From: Nostoc sp. 106C
GTDB lineage: Bacteria; Cyanobacteriota; Cyanobacteriia; Cyanobacteriales; Nostocaceae
Assembly (NCBI RefSeq): GCF_002154725.1
Contig: NZ_MTAW01000060.1
Span: forward strand, 1-56,204
Length of the DNA stretch: 56,204 bases
Reading direction: 5' to 3'
The position numbers and the translations under genes were made by a program. The notes beneath the pieces were generated by a model that saw only the letters and a program-made list of their open reading frames with translations, was not told the DNA's origin and did no database searches. Each line of letters opens with the position of its first letter. Position 1 is the first letter of the stretch. Below, one piece after another: positions 10,677 through 20,476 of this stretch.

Positions 10677-10686
10677 ACGTCAGTCC
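10677..10686 (+). repeat. Target site duplication of MITE copy 1, left
   Basis: ACGTCAGTCC lies directly before the left terminal inverted repeat and is repeated exactly at 10882-10891, directly after the right one. It marks the insertion site. Confidence 0.9.
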
Positions 10687-10881
10687 CAATACAGTTCAGT
10701 TAAGAAAATTCATTGACAACAAAGCTCACAAATAATTACTAAACAAAAAACCGAATAATTATTTTGGAGGGGGCTTGGGGGACGCAACCGTCCCCCAATC
10801 GGGGGTTTGGGGGATTCTCCCCCAAATCTTGGTTTTTGTCCGACAGATGAGAACTCTGATCACCTTAACTGAACCGTATTG
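10687..10881 (+). mobile_element. MITE copy 1 (195 bp, TIRs and 10-bp TSD)
   Basis: A non-coding element bounded by 18-bp terminal inverted repeats, CAATACAGTTCAGTTAAG at the left and the complement of CAATACGGTTCAGTTAAG at the right (one mismatch). It is flanked on both sides by the direct repeat ACGTCAGTCC (10677-10686 and 10882-10891), a clean 10-bp target site duplication. Inside are two GC-rich perfect hairpins, at 10775-10798 and 10806-10826. A second copy in inverse orientation lies at 46124-46317 and differs at only three places. The 10-bp duplication and the CAGTTAAG core suggest mobilisation by an IS4-type transposase; the family is inferred and no transposase is present. Confidence 0.9.
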
Positions 10882-11091
10882 ACGTCAGTCCTATCGAAAT
10901 TATAAAAACTACGCTTTTCAAGGTAGACGTAGTTTAACTAAGTTTACAACATACTATTTTGACGATATATTTCTTATTCTTTGGTTATACTTATGCGGAT
11001 TATTCATATTGCAGGCACAAAAGTATCTCTGTAAAGAGATGTATATAAAATTTTTTGGATGACTTTGGTGTGCGATCGCCACAACTAATCT

Positions 11092-11393
11092 TCAAAAATA
11101 ATTTCTCAAAAGTTCAGCTAAAATTCCGCTAATTTCTACAATTTGTACAATAAACTCTTCAATCCTGTCAATTGTGAGAGTTTGTGCTTCAAGTTTTAAA
11201 AACCTCCACAGAGTGCTAGTTGATACTACACCATCTATTTCCTGAGATTTTCCGCTGCGATCGCTAAATACTTGAGCTAGGCATTGTTCTAAAGCCAGCT
11301 TGCTCTCATTTTCTTAAATTTCCGCGTAGCAGCACTAGTTATCGGTTTTTCCCAAAAAATTTCTTGTTCAGTATTTTTGAGTGAATAAACCAT
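11092..11393 (-). pseudogene. Frameshifted small gene remnant
   Basis: On the minus strand an ATG at 11393 opens a frame beginning MVYSLKNTEQEIFWEKP that stops after 34 codons. A second frame carries on from about 11315 (ESKLALEQCLAQVFSD) to a TGA at 11092 and ends with helical sequence IEEFIVQIVEISGILAELL. Joined by one shift near 11310 the two would give a protein of about 100 residues. No family is recognised. This reads as a decayed gene, though it could simply be non-coding DNA. Confidence 0.4.
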
Positions 11394-11502
11394 AAAAAGC
11401 CAACCAATAAGACAACAGAGGGCAGCAAATACAGTAATTCTGCATCCTTTCAATTCCTTTTTCCAACCATAGTCAATTTATTACATCAACAAGGAGAAAC
11501 TT

Positions 11503-12378
11503 ATGCCTTACTATGCTGATGGCAGACCAAATTCCTTTACAGGCACTGATGGCAATGACACTATTTATGGTGGTATTGGATACGACGTAATCAATGGTAA
11601 AGGAGGAAACGATTACATCTTTGGCGATGATTTTGGCGATGACCTGACAGGCGGAGCTGGTAACGATACCCTTGATGGAGGTAATGGTAACGATAATGTT
11701 GTTGAATCTGGCAATTTTAACTTTGTCCTTACCAATACCAGCCTGACTGGAAACGGAACTGATACCTTGATCAGCATTGAAGGTGCAATCTTGTCCGGTG
11801 GTGATGGTAATAATATTCTTGATGCCTCTGCTTTCTCAGGTGGTGTTTCGCTCTATGGTTACGGTGGAGATGATTATCTTTATGGGGGTAGTTCAAACGA
11901 TTGGCTATCTGGAGACGATGGCAATGATACAATTTCCGGCGGAAAAGGTAAAGATACACTAGCGGGTGGTACGGGAAATGATTTACTGATGGGTGGTCAA
12001 GAAAGTGATTTACTAGTTGGTGGAGATGGAAATGATTACCTTGTAGGCTATGGATCTTTGTATCAAATCGATACTTTAACGGGAGGAACTGGTGCAGATA
12101 CGTTTGTCCTTGGTGACGCTTCCAGTTCTCCGTATACTAATGGGGGAGTAATTTGGGGTCGTGACCTCAATTATGCGATTATTACTGATTTCAATGCGGT
12201 TGAGGGTGACAAGATTCAAGTTTATAGTGGTGGCAGCTACACATTAGACCAAAGTAAAGACCTGGGCTACGGTTCTTCTAGCGCATTTGATACAGCAATC
12301 TATGACCGTGGCAACTTAATTGCGATCGCTCAGGATACTGTTGGATTGAGTACTAGTTCTAACTTTATCTTTGTCTAA
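11503..12378 (+). CDS. RTX-type calcium-binding protein
   Basis: A 291-residue acidic protein made largely of glycine- and aspartate-rich nonapeptides of the GGxGxDxUx type (for example GGIGYD, GGAGND, GGDGND), from about residue 12 to 205. These repeats form a calcium-binding parallel beta roll. Such proteins lack a Sec signal and are normally exported by type I secretion through a C-terminal signal, which fits the absence of an N-terminal signal here. The C-terminal region (VITDFNAVEGDKIQVYSGG to the end) matches the tail of the other RTX protein at 19418-20038. A strong AAGGAG site lies six bases before the ATG. The first FHA-type gene follows on the same strand, so it may share regulation with the exoproteins. 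Confidence 0.9.
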   Translation: MPYYADGRPNSFTGTDGNDTIYGGIGYDVINGKGGNDYIFGDDFGDDLTGGAGNDTLDGGNGNDNVVESGNFNFVLTNTSLTGNGTDTLISIEGAILSGGDGNNILDASAFSGGVSLYGYGGDDYLYGGSSNDWLSGDDGNDTISGGKGKDTLAGGTGNDLLMGGQESDLLVGGDGNDYLVGYGSLYQIDTLTGGTGADTFVLGDASSSPYTNGGVIWGRDLNYAIITDFNAVEGDKIQVYSGGSYTLDQSKDLGYGSSSAFDTAIYDRGNLIAIAQDTVGLSTSSNFIFV

Positions 12379-12524
12379 ATTGATCGGCTTCTCTTTAGAC
12401 TATTCAACTTATAATTAAATATTGAAAGATTGCCATTGCCAAGAAATTGCAAAGTGCGTTAAGAAGCCAATCAGTTCCAATTCAAACCTGTTATTCTACA
12501 AAACTTTCAAAGAAAGTTCGTTCA

Positions 12525-15500
12525 ATGGCTCAACTGCAAAGACAACCCAGTTGGCAAACTAAGCTAGTCAGTGTTTTTGTTCTTAGTGGAGCAATATTTC
12601 CCTTCTCTAACCTTTGTGTGCTGGCTCAAAATATTACCCTTGACGGTACGCTGGGAACTCAACAGACTTTAACAGGCCCAAATTATCTCATTCCGCAAGG
12701 AGCGGGACGAACTGTTGGCAATAATCTTTTCCAAAGTTTTGGCAAGTTCAACCTAGATACAGACGAAGTGGCTAAGTTTGAGAGTTCTGCCAGTATCAGA
12801 AATATTTTGGCTCGTGTGACAGGTGGTACTCTTTCTTCGATTAATGGTTTAATTCAAATTCAAGGCAGTAATGCCAACCTGTTCCTGCTTAACCCGAATG
12901 GTATTATCTTCGGCCCCAATGCTCAGCTAGATATCCGGGGTTCTTTCCTGGCTAGCACTGCCAATAGTTTTGTCTTTCAAAATGGTAGTGAATTTAGTGC
13001 CATTCATCCTCAACAACCTGACTTGCTGGCAATTAATGTCCCTATTGGCTTGCAATATGGAGGACAACCAGGAACAATAACCAGTCAAGCGAATTTATTA
13101 ACTGATTCTACGCAGAGCTTAGCTCTTGTAGGAGGGCAGGTCAACTTAAATGGAGCAAGCTTAGCAGCACCAGGAGGATCGATTGAACTAGCAGGAGTTT
13201 CAGGGGTAGGGACAGTAGGGCTAACTTTAGATAGCAATCAACTGCGTTTGAACTTATTAAATGATGTTCCACGGGCAGACATCAATCTCACAAACAATGC
13301 CACAGTAATAATCGGTGCTGGTGTTGGTGGCAGAATTACGGTTAACGCTAGAAATTTAGAACTTCAAGATGGTCAGATTTTAACTCTTTTTCCAGTAGAC
13401 GGGCTAGAAAATCCTCCACCTGATTCTTCTAACAATCGCAGCGGCGACATTTACCTCAATGCAACAGGAACAATTACGTTGCGAGGCGATGAGAATGGGG
13501 GATATAGTGTAATTCAAAATGATGGCTACCTCAATGATAAGAACGGTGGCGACATCACTATTGAAACCGGATTACTGAAAGTTACTGATGGCTCATTCTT
13601 GGGTATTGGTAGCACCGTACAGGGAGATAATGGAAATTTATCGATTAACGCCCGTGATGCAGTTGTTATTAATGGAAGTATTGTAGGAAGTTTTGCACAG
13701 GGAGAAGGCAAAGGTGGCGCTGTTAACATCACGACTGGAGCGCTCACAATCAAAGATAGTGAACTAGGTGCTAATACATCTGGGCAGGGAGATGCTGGTA
13801 ATTTAACAGTCAATGCACTGAATGGCATTTCCCTCGACCGTGCGACTGTTGGCAGTGGAGCATCTGCTAGTGGACGAGGTGGAAACGTCTCTATTGCAAC
13901 TGATAAGCTTTCTATTACCAATGGTGCTCAACTAATAAATGGTACTTCTGGGACAGGAAACGCAGGCGATCTGACAATTAACGCTCATACTATTGCTATG
14001 GATGGTGTAGCTGTTATCAATGGACAGGAGCGATCGAGCAGTATAGAGAACAATGTATTTCAGGGTAGTGAGGGCGGTAGAGGGGGTAATGTCAGCATCT
14101 CAACTGAATCGTTTGCCATTACCAATGGTGCGCAAGTAGGAGCTAGCACTTTTGGACGAGGAGATGCAGGTAGTGTGATAATTAGTGCTAGTAATGCAGT
14201 AACTCTTGATGGAGTTAGCCGTAGTGGACGCCCTAGTGCTTTGGTCAGCCAAGTAGGAACTCCTGATGCTGTAGGCGCAGCTGGTGGTATCAGTATTAAC
14301 ACTAAGTCACTCTCAGTAAATAATGGCGCTTCATTGTTTACTAGCACCTATGGGCTAGGGGATGCAGGTAATATAACAATTAAAGCGCAGGATAATATTT
14401 CTGTGAATGGAAGGAGAATTGCTGAGGATTTAGGCACCTTCACTTACAGTACAATTTTTAGTGATGTAAGAGCAACAAGCAAAGGACGCGCAGGGGATAT
14501 CTCGATTACAGCTGGGTCATTTTTCCTCAGTGAGGGTGCTCGCATAGGCTCTGCAACTTTAGGTCAAGGAGACGCAGGTAATATTACTATCAATGCGCGT
14601 GACACCATTTCTTTAGTTGGTGGAACGGGCATCTTTGGGCAGCAAGGAGGCTACATTGCCAGCAACGTTGAAACTAGTGGTACAGGAAAAGGTGGAAACC
14701 TGCAAATTGCTACTGGCAAACTCTTTTTGAGCAATGGGGCTGAACTGCAAGCCCTAACACGCGGCAACGGAGATGCTGGAGACATCACCATTGATGCTCG
14801 TGATGCAGTCGTTATAGATGGAGTTAGAGCCAGTGGATTTTCTAGCGGGTTATTTACCAGTGTAGAACGTGGGGCATTAGGTCAAGGACGTAATATTACT
14901 GTAAATACGCCTTTATTACGGCTGAGTAATGGCGGTGTGATTAATGCCCGCACACTCAACAATAAGCCCGGAGGCAACATCACCATTAATGCTGACACCT
15001 TTGAAGCAATAAATGGTGGACAGGTAATCACGACTACCTATGATAGTGGACAAGCAGGTAACATCACCCTTAACGTCACTGACAAAGTTATTTTATCTGG
15101 CAGTGATCCGACTTATAAAAACCGAATTCTTCAATTTGCTCAAGGCAATCCGGACAATACAGGTGCAGTCAGTGGGCTTTATGCCAACACAACCCTTGGG
15201 TCAACAGGAAACGCTGGTAGTATTTTTATTGACCCCAGAAGTGTCCTTGTTCAGGATGGAGCAACAATTGCTGTAAATAGTCAGGGTAGCGGTCAAGGAG
15301 GCAATATTGAGATTCAGGCAGAAAAATTGACACTGGATAATCAGGGACTGATATCAGCAGAAACTGCAAGCAATCAGGGCGGCGATATCAATCTCAACAG
15401 CAATTTACTATTACTCCGTCATGGCGCTCAAATTTCCACTAACGCGGGTACTGGGCAACAAGGCGGTGATGGCGGTAACATCAATATCAACTCAAAATTC

Positions 15501-16118
15501 ATTGTCGCTGTCCCGAATGAAAATAGCGACATTACTGCCAATGCATTCAACGGCTCTGGTGGCAAGATCCAAATCAACGCTACTAATATTTTTGGCATCG
15601 CCCCACTTAGCCGACAAGACCTAGAAAGATTACGTCCACTCGATTTAGATCCAAGTCAACTGTCAAGCAATGACATCACTGCCGTTTCTCAGCAAAACCC
15701 TTCTTTAAGCGGCACTATACAAATTAACACTCCTGATGCTGACCCCAGTCGCGGTTTAGCAGAACTACCCACTAATGTAGTTGATGTTTCTGGGCAAATT
15801 GCCAACAGTTGCATCCCTGGTAGTCGGCAAAGTCAGAGTTCCTTTATCGCCACTGGACGAGGAGGATTGCCAATCAGTCCCAATCAACCATTACAAGACA
15901 CCAGCATGTTGTCCAATTGGGTGAGAGTGGGACAACAGCCTGCTGCAATTTCTAACCAAGTGCAAGTTACGCCAATATTAGCTAAGTCTGCTAGGCAAAT
16001 AGTTGAAGCTCAAAATTGGGTGGTGGATGCTAATGGTGATATTGTGCTGGTTGCCCAAGCACCGCAGGCAAATCCCCGCAGTTCTTGGCAAGCATCTGTG
16101 TCCTGTCCGGCACTATGA
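12525..16118 (+). CDS. FHA N-terminal domain exoprotein 1
   Basis: A secreted filamentous-haemagglutinin-type protein of about 1197 residues. A Sec signal (hydrophobic VFVLSGAIFPFSNLCVLA, cleavage before QNITLDG) leads into a TPS/haemagglutination activity domain with the hallmark NPNGIIFG at residues 123-130. The rest is a long beta-helix built from repeats of the GNLTINARD/ITNGAQL pattern. The C-terminal ~120 residues (RGLAELPTNVVDVSGQIAN, a Cys, then SSWQA and a terminal CPAL) are nearly identical to the tails of the other two FHA proteins here. The frame is open from a TTG at 12447, but the ATG at 12525 gives a normal signal peptide. Two-partner secretion needs a TpsB transporter, and none is in the window. 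Confidence 0.88.
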   Translation: MAQLQRQPSWQTKLVSVFVLSGAIFPFSNLCVLAQNITLDGTLGTQQTLTGPNYLIPQGAGRTVGNNLFQSFGKFNLDTDEVAKFESSASIRNILARVTGGTLSSINGLIQIQGSNANLFLLNPNGIIFGPNAQLDIRGSFLASTANSFVFQNGSEFSAIHPQQPDLLAINVPIGLQYGGQPGTITSQANLLTDSTQSLALVGGQVNLNGASLAAPGGSIELAGVSGVGTVGLTLDSNQLRLNLLNDVPRADINLTNNATVIIGAGVGGRITVNARNLELQDGQILTLFPVDGLENPPPDSSNNRSGDIYLNATGTITLRGDENGGYSVIQNDGYLNDKNGGDITIETGLLKVTDGSFLGIGSTVQGDNGNLSINARDAVVINGSIVGSFAQGEGKGGAVNITTGALTIKDSELGANTSGQGDAGNLTVNALNGISLDRATVGSGASASGRGGNVSIATDKLSITNGAQLINGTSGTGNAGDLTINAHTIAMDGVAVINGQERSSSIENNVFQGSEGGRGGNVSISTESFAITNGAQVGASTFGRGDAGSVIISASNAVTLDGVSRSGRPSALVSQVGTPDAVGAAGGISINTKSLSVNNGASLFTSTYGLGDAGNITIKAQDNISVNGRRIAEDLGTFTYSTIFSDVRATSKGRAGDISITAGSFFLSEGARIGSATLGQGDAGNITINARDTISLVGGTGIFGQQGGYIASNVETSGTGKGGNLQIATGKLFLSNGAELQALTRGNGDAGDITIDARDAVVIDGVRASGFSSGLFTSVERGALGQGRNITVNTPLLRLSNGGVINARTLNNKPGGNITINADTFEAINGGQVITTTYDSGQAGNITLNVTDKVILSGSDPTYKNRILQFAQGNPDNTGAVSGLYANTTLGSTGNAGSIFIDPRSVLVQDGATIAVNSQGSGQGGNIEIQAEKLTLDNQGLISAETASNQGGDINLNSNLLLLRHGAQISTNAGTGQQGGDGGNININSKFIVAVPNENSDITANAFNGSGGKIQINATNIFGIAPLSRQDLERLRPLDLDPSQLSSNDITAVSQQNPSLSGTIQINTPDADPSRGLAELPTNVVDVSGQIANSCIPGSRQSQSSFIATGRGGLPISPNQPLQDTSMLSNWVRVGQQPAAISNQVQVTPILAKSARQIVEAQNWVVDANGDIVLVAQAPQANPRSSWQASVSCPAL

Positions 16119-16476
16119 TATCTTCGTACTCGTGAAAAATATCTATCTGTAGAGAGATCCTTTTGAGAATCTATTTTGTATCTGTTTGGTTTGCGATCGC
16201 CTACTCTCCCCCTCGTCAGAGTGTTATACCAATTCTCTATAATCTCGCAACAGATAAATCTCCGCGTCTGAGTGTCCCTGCGTCCCCGTGTCATCATCTG
16301 TTGCCCTCTTTTGGCGAATTAGTATTACATAAAATTCAAAAAACTTAACTCAAATTTAGCTGCTATCTCTAAGGAAATTCTATTAGCCAGCAAGAAGTTT
16401 ATCAATAAACGCAGTACATCAGTCGGCGCAAACTTACGAGGCTGGTAAGAAATAAACTGGTGAGGCTAGCTTGAAT
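16119..16476. other. Spacer between FHA genes 1 and 2
   Basis: About 350 bases without a credible gene. It contains a HIP1 site (GCGATCGC) and, around 16260-16305, a C-rich run (CTCCGCGTCTGAGTGTCCCTGCGTCCCCGTG) of the dispersed type common in Nostoc-like genomes. A GGTGAGG site lies 11 bases before the next ATG. Confidence 0.4.
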
Positions 16477-19206
16477 ATGACAAATAGGAAAGATGGGATT
16501 AGTTTGTCATGGTTAATCGGCTGTTTCCAACTTGCAGTAGTGTTTGCCCCAACGATATTTTGTAGTGGAAACTATGCCTCTGCTCAAATTATCCCCGATG
16601 AGACACTAGGCAATAACCCTTCAACTATTACCCCCAATGTCGATATTAAAGGACTGACCGCAGACCGCATTGATGGCGGAGTAATTCGCGGTGCGAATCT
16701 GTTCCATAGTTTCCGAGAATTCAATGTTGGCGAATCTCAACGAGTTTATTTTGTTAACCCCCCAGGAATTAACAACATTCTCACCAGAGTTACAGGAAGT
16801 AATATCTCTAATATTCTTGGTACTTTGGGGGTAGATGGTACAGCAAATTTATTTTTACTCAATCCCAATGGAATTATATTTGGCAAAAATGCCAGCTTGG
16901 ATGTGCGGAATTCATTTTATGTCACAACAGCAAGTAGCATTCAATTTGGCAATAGAGGTGATTTTAGTGCGATAAATCCGCGATCGCCATCTTCCTTATT
17001 AACAATTAATCCCTCAGCATTTTTTTTCAACCAGACAGCCAATCCGGGAAGTATTGTTAACCAATCGAGAGCAACCCAAACCCTTGACGGAACTTTAACT
17101 GATGGACTACAAGTGCCGAACGGCAAGACGCTTTTGCTTTTGGGGGGAAATGTCACCGTTAATGATGGACGGTTGATTGCTCGCGGAGGACGGGTAGAAA
17201 TTGGTGCAGTCGCAGGAACAGGGAGCGTAGGGTTGAATGCCAATGATAGTTTGAGCTTTCCAGACACGATTCAACGAGCAGATGTAGTATTCACCAATCA
17301 AGCATCCGCCAATCGCTCAGGTATAGATGTTAGGTTCGCAAATGCTGGGGATATTGGCATTACTGCTGGCAGCATCAATCTTTATAGTGGTAGTCAACTG
17401 AGAGCAGGTATTGCTTCTGGCTTGGGTAGTTTAGGAAGTCAAGGAGGCGACTTGATTATCAATGCAACCGGGGAAGTTCGCATGACAGGAGAGGACACCC
17501 GAATGGCCAATGATGTCAGACCAGATGCCATCGGTAAGGCAGGCAATATTAAAGTCACAAGCAATTCCTTAGCAGTCACAGATGGCGCACAATTAAGTTC
17601 CAGTACCTTTGGTATTGGAGATGGGGGTAATGTTGAGATTGTGGCAGACCGTGTTTTATTCAGTGGTGTACGTGCGGATGAACGAGGTGTAAGTGCTGCT
17701 TATAGCCGTGTAGAGGAAGGTGCTAAAGGCAATGGTGGCTCCGTGCAGATTTTTACCAAAGATCTGGAAGTTAGCAATGGAGCACAACTGTCTAGCGATA
17801 CTAATGATATTGGAAATGCAGGAAATGTCATAATTCAAGCGAGCGATCGCGTTTCCTTCAAGGGCATTAGCCCCAATAGAAGAATTGCCAGTGGTGCCTT
17901 GAGTAATGTGCTCATAAATGCTCAGGGTAAAGGGGGCAACGTGCAAATCTCGACCAAAACCTTAGAAATTAGCAAAGGTGCCCAACTGGGAGCAGGCACC
18001 ATTGGCAGAGGGGATGGCGGTAGTATAATTATTAACGCTAAAGATACTGTCTGGATTGATGGCCCAAGTCTAGTTTTTACCAGCGTTGTCAGTAATGGAA
18101 CAGGCAACAGTGGAAATATTGACATCACTACAGATTCTCTTACTGTAACCAATGGTGCAACAGTCTCAGTTGCTACCTCTGGACATGGCAATGCAGGCCA
18201 ATTGCGAATTCGGGCATCGAAGTCTGTAGACGTTGTTGGGACATTACTAAATGCTAAGAGCCAAATTACCGCTGCGGTGACTTCGGATGGTACGGGTAGT
18301 GGGGGGAGTTTGCAGATCGACACTGGAAAGATGATTGTCCGAGATGGGGCTGAAGTAACTGTAAGTAGTTTCGGTAAGGGGGTTGCAGGTAATCTTGATA
18401 TCCAAGCTCGTTCTCTGAGTCTAGACAAACAAGGTTCTATTAGTGCCATAACCAAGTCAGGAAATGGTGGCAATATAACCTTGAATTTGCAAGGGTTACT
18501 ATTATTACGTCGTGGCAGTCAAATCTCCACCAATGCTGGTAATAGCCAATTTGGCGGTGACGGCGGTAACATCACCATCAATAGTCCATTTATTGTCGCC
18601 GTCCCCAATGAAAATAATGACATCACTGCCAACGCATTCAAAGGTGCTGGCGGTAAGATTCAAATCAACGCTACGGGGATTTTTGGCATCTCCCCACTTA
18701 GTCGGCAAGCGCTAGAAAGATTGCGCCCTGGTGATTTAGACCCGCGTCAATTGTTAACCAATGATATCACCGCCCTTTCTCAGCAAAACCCTTCTTTGAG
18801 TGGTACTGTACAAATCACCACCCCAGATGCTGACCCCAGTCGCGGTTTAGCAGAACTACCCTCTAACTTAGTCGATGTTTCTGGGCAAATTGCCAACGGT
18901 TGCATCCCTGGTAGCAGGCAAAGCCAGAGTTCCTTTATTGCTACCGGAAGGGGAGGATTACCACTAAGTCCCAATCAACCATTACAAGATACTACTATGT
19001 TGTCAGACTGGGTGAGAGTGGGAGACAAGCCTGCAACTTCTCACCAAGTAGAAGTCACGCCAGTATTAGCCAAGTCTGCTACGCAAATTGTCGAAGCCCA
19101 AGGTTGGGTAGTTGATGGAAATGGCAATCTTGTACTAGTTGGCCAAACACCACAGACAAATCCGCGCAGTTCTTGGCAAGCACCTATGTCCTGTCCAGCA
19201 TTGTGA
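16477..19206 (+). CDS. FHA N-terminal domain exoprotein 2
   Basis: A 909-residue relative of exoprotein 1. A signal peptide (hydrophobic core LIGCFQLAVVFAPTIFC, cleavage after NYASA) precedes the TPS domain with NPNGIIFG at residues 129-136. The remainder is a beta-helix of about 50-residue repeats with the TNGAQL/GDAGNI pattern. From about 18500 the DNA closely follows exoprotein 1 from about 15410, down to the SSWQAPMSCPAL end, which points to duplication or gene conversion. The open frame starts at a TTG at 16471, but the ATG at 16477 is the more usual choice. The likely role is surface adhesion or cell-cell contact. Confidence 0.87.
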   Translation: MTNRKDGISLSWLIGCFQLAVVFAPTIFCSGNYASAQIIPDETLGNNPSTITPNVDIKGLTADRIDGGVIRGANLFHSFREFNVGESQRVYFVNPPGINNILTRVTGSNISNILGTLGVDGTANLFLLNPNGIIFGKNASLDVRNSFYVTTASSIQFGNRGDFSAINPRSPSSLLTINPSAFFFNQTANPGSIVNQSRATQTLDGTLTDGLQVPNGKTLLLLGGNVTVNDGRLIARGGRVEIGAVAGTGSVGLNANDSLSFPDTIQRADVVFTNQASANRSGIDVRFANAGDIGITAGSINLYSGSQLRAGIASGLGSLGSQGGDLIINATGEVRMTGEDTRMANDVRPDAIGKAGNIKVTSNSLAVTDGAQLSSSTFGIGDGGNVEIVADRVLFSGVRADERGVSAAYSRVEEGAKGNGGSVQIFTKDLEVSNGAQLSSDTNDIGNAGNVIIQASDRVSFKGISPNRRIASGALSNVLINAQGKGGNVQISTKTLEISKGAQLGAGTIGRGDGGSIIINAKDTVWIDGPSLVFTSVVSNGTGNSGNIDITTDSLTVTNGATVSVATSGHGNAGQLRIRASKSVDVVGTLLNAKSQITAAVTSDGTGSGGSLQIDTGKMIVRDGAEVTVSSFGKGVAGNLDIQARSLSLDKQGSISAITKSGNGGNITLNLQGLLLLRRGSQISTNAGNSQFGGDGGNITINSPFIVAVPNENNDITANAFKGAGGKIQINATGIFGISPLSRQALERLRPGDLDPRQLLTNDITALSQQNPSLSGTVQITTPDADPSRGLAELPSNLVDVSGQIANGCIPGSRQSQSSFIATGRGGLPLSPNQPLQDTTMLSDWVRVGDKPATSHQVEVTPVLAKSATQIVEAQGWVVDGNGNLVLVGQTPQTNPRSSWQAPMSCPAL

Positions 19207-19303
19207 TTTATAGTTATAGTAGGATGCTTCTTTACTTCGTTGATACACCCTAATAGTTGTTCCTTCTTCATTAAGAGTACTCCAAGTAAAAAAATGCCCA
19301 ATT

Positions 19304-19387
19304 GTCATTGCGAGCGAAACGGAGTGTAGCGAAGCAATCTCAAACTCTGCGATTGCTACATTCCGCTTTGCTTCATTCGCAATGACA
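19304..19387 (+). repeat. Imperfect palindromic dispersed repeat
   Basis: TGTCATTGCGAGCGAAAC at the left and ...TTCATTCGCAATGACA at the right pair into a long imperfect hairpin spanning the whole element. A shorter element with the same ends (CATTGCGA ... TCGCAATGACA) lies at 54711-54775. These resemble the palindromic repeats scattered between genes in many bacterial genomes. It lies between the convergent FHA2 and RTX genes and could stop transcription from either side. Confidence 0.75.
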
Positions 19388-19417
19388 GGTTTTGGATCAT
19401 TTATTGTTTGGAACACT

Positions 19418-20038
19418 CTAATGGATATCAGGAGCAACTACCGTGAAATCCAAGGAAGGAATAAAATTAGTTGTATCCTGCAAAATGGCAATCAAATCAT
19501 TACCCTGATAAATAGCGGTATCTGCCGCAGAAGTACCTATATAGTTAACATTTTGATTGATCGAGTAGTTGCTGATATCAGAGGACACCTGAATCTTGTC
19601 ACCTTCCCACCACTGAAAATCAGTGATGACAGCATATCCATCTCCTAAGTAAGATGTACTACCGCTCCAACCCGCTTGGTGGATAATGAAAGTATCAGCG
19701 CCATTACCGCCAGTTAGAGTGTCATATCCCCAATTACCCGTCAAAATATCATTGCCAGCACCACCAGTCAGGACATCATTTCCTTTGCCACCTGATAGAT
19801 AATCGTTGCCATCACCACCTAGTAAATTATCGTCACCATCTTCACCATATAGGACGTCATTACCTATCCCACCCTCAACGTAATCATTACCAGCAGCACC
19901 ATAAACAAAATCGTTCCCATCCAAAGCGAAAATATTATCTCCGTAAGAGGAAGAGGTTCCATATAGAGTGTCATTAGCATTCGTACCGTAAATTGTTGTT
20001 GCTACGGGTACAAACTTCTGATTGGGATTCAAAGCCAT
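19418..20038 (-). CDS. RTX-type calcium-binding protein, short
   Basis: A 206-residue acidic protein with about nine glycine/aspartate-rich RTX nonapeptides (GNDFVYGAAGNDYVEGGIGND and following, residues 40-125). The C-terminal part (GYAVITDFQWWEGDKIQVSS ... DTAIYQGNDLIAILQDT) is homologous to the tail of the RTX protein at 11503-12378, so the two are paralogues. A GGAGA site lies seven bases before the ATG. It is transcribed against the FHA genes and shares an upstream region of about 440 bases with the divergent exoprotein 3. It is probably exported by type I secretion and stabilised by calcium outside the cell, as inferred from the family. Confidence 0.88.
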   Translation of the reverse strand: MALNPNQKFVPVATTIYGTNANDTLYGTSSSYGDNIFALDGNDFVYGAAGNDYVEGGIGNDVLYGEDGDDNLLGGDGNDYLSGGKGNDVLTGGAGNDILTGNWGYDTLTGGNGADTFIIHQAGWSGSTSYLGDGYAVITDFQWWEGDKIQVSSDISNYSINQNVNYIGTSAADTAIYQGNDLIAILQDTTNFIPSLDFTVVAPDIH

Positions 20039-20476
20039 GTTAATTTCTCCAAAAACAATGTGATAATGTTTGGATATGAAAATTATTAACTAAGTGTTTT
20101 TTAGTCGCATAACCAAAAAACACAGGTGTAGAGTTTTGCATTGAAAAATAAGTGAGTGTTACTAAACATCACTTCTTTGGCTCAATCAATTTAATTGCCG
20201 ATTAGAGAAAAGCCAGTTACATTCAGCTTTCCCCTAACAAATTATTGGTAGTACTTAATTTTTTTTATTCACGGTTACGGTGTAATAGACCCAAATACTC
20301 AGACGGTTAAAAGTTAGTAGATGATTTTGATTTATGGATGAGCGATCGCTTGTCGCGCATACAAACTACAAAATTTATCAGCTTAGAAGTTAGTTACAAA
20401 GCAGCTTTGATAGTTTTTGCAGATATTTAATATTTCATCAGCGATCGCAGCAATAAGTTGATTTAGAGGTATCAGA
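20039..20476. other. Divergent promoter region
   Basis: About 440 AT-rich bases between the divergent RTX and FHA exoprotein 3 genes, with two HIP1 sites (near 20343 and 20443). It must hold promoters for both genes. I see no convincing operator or -35/-10 pair. Confidence 0.4.
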
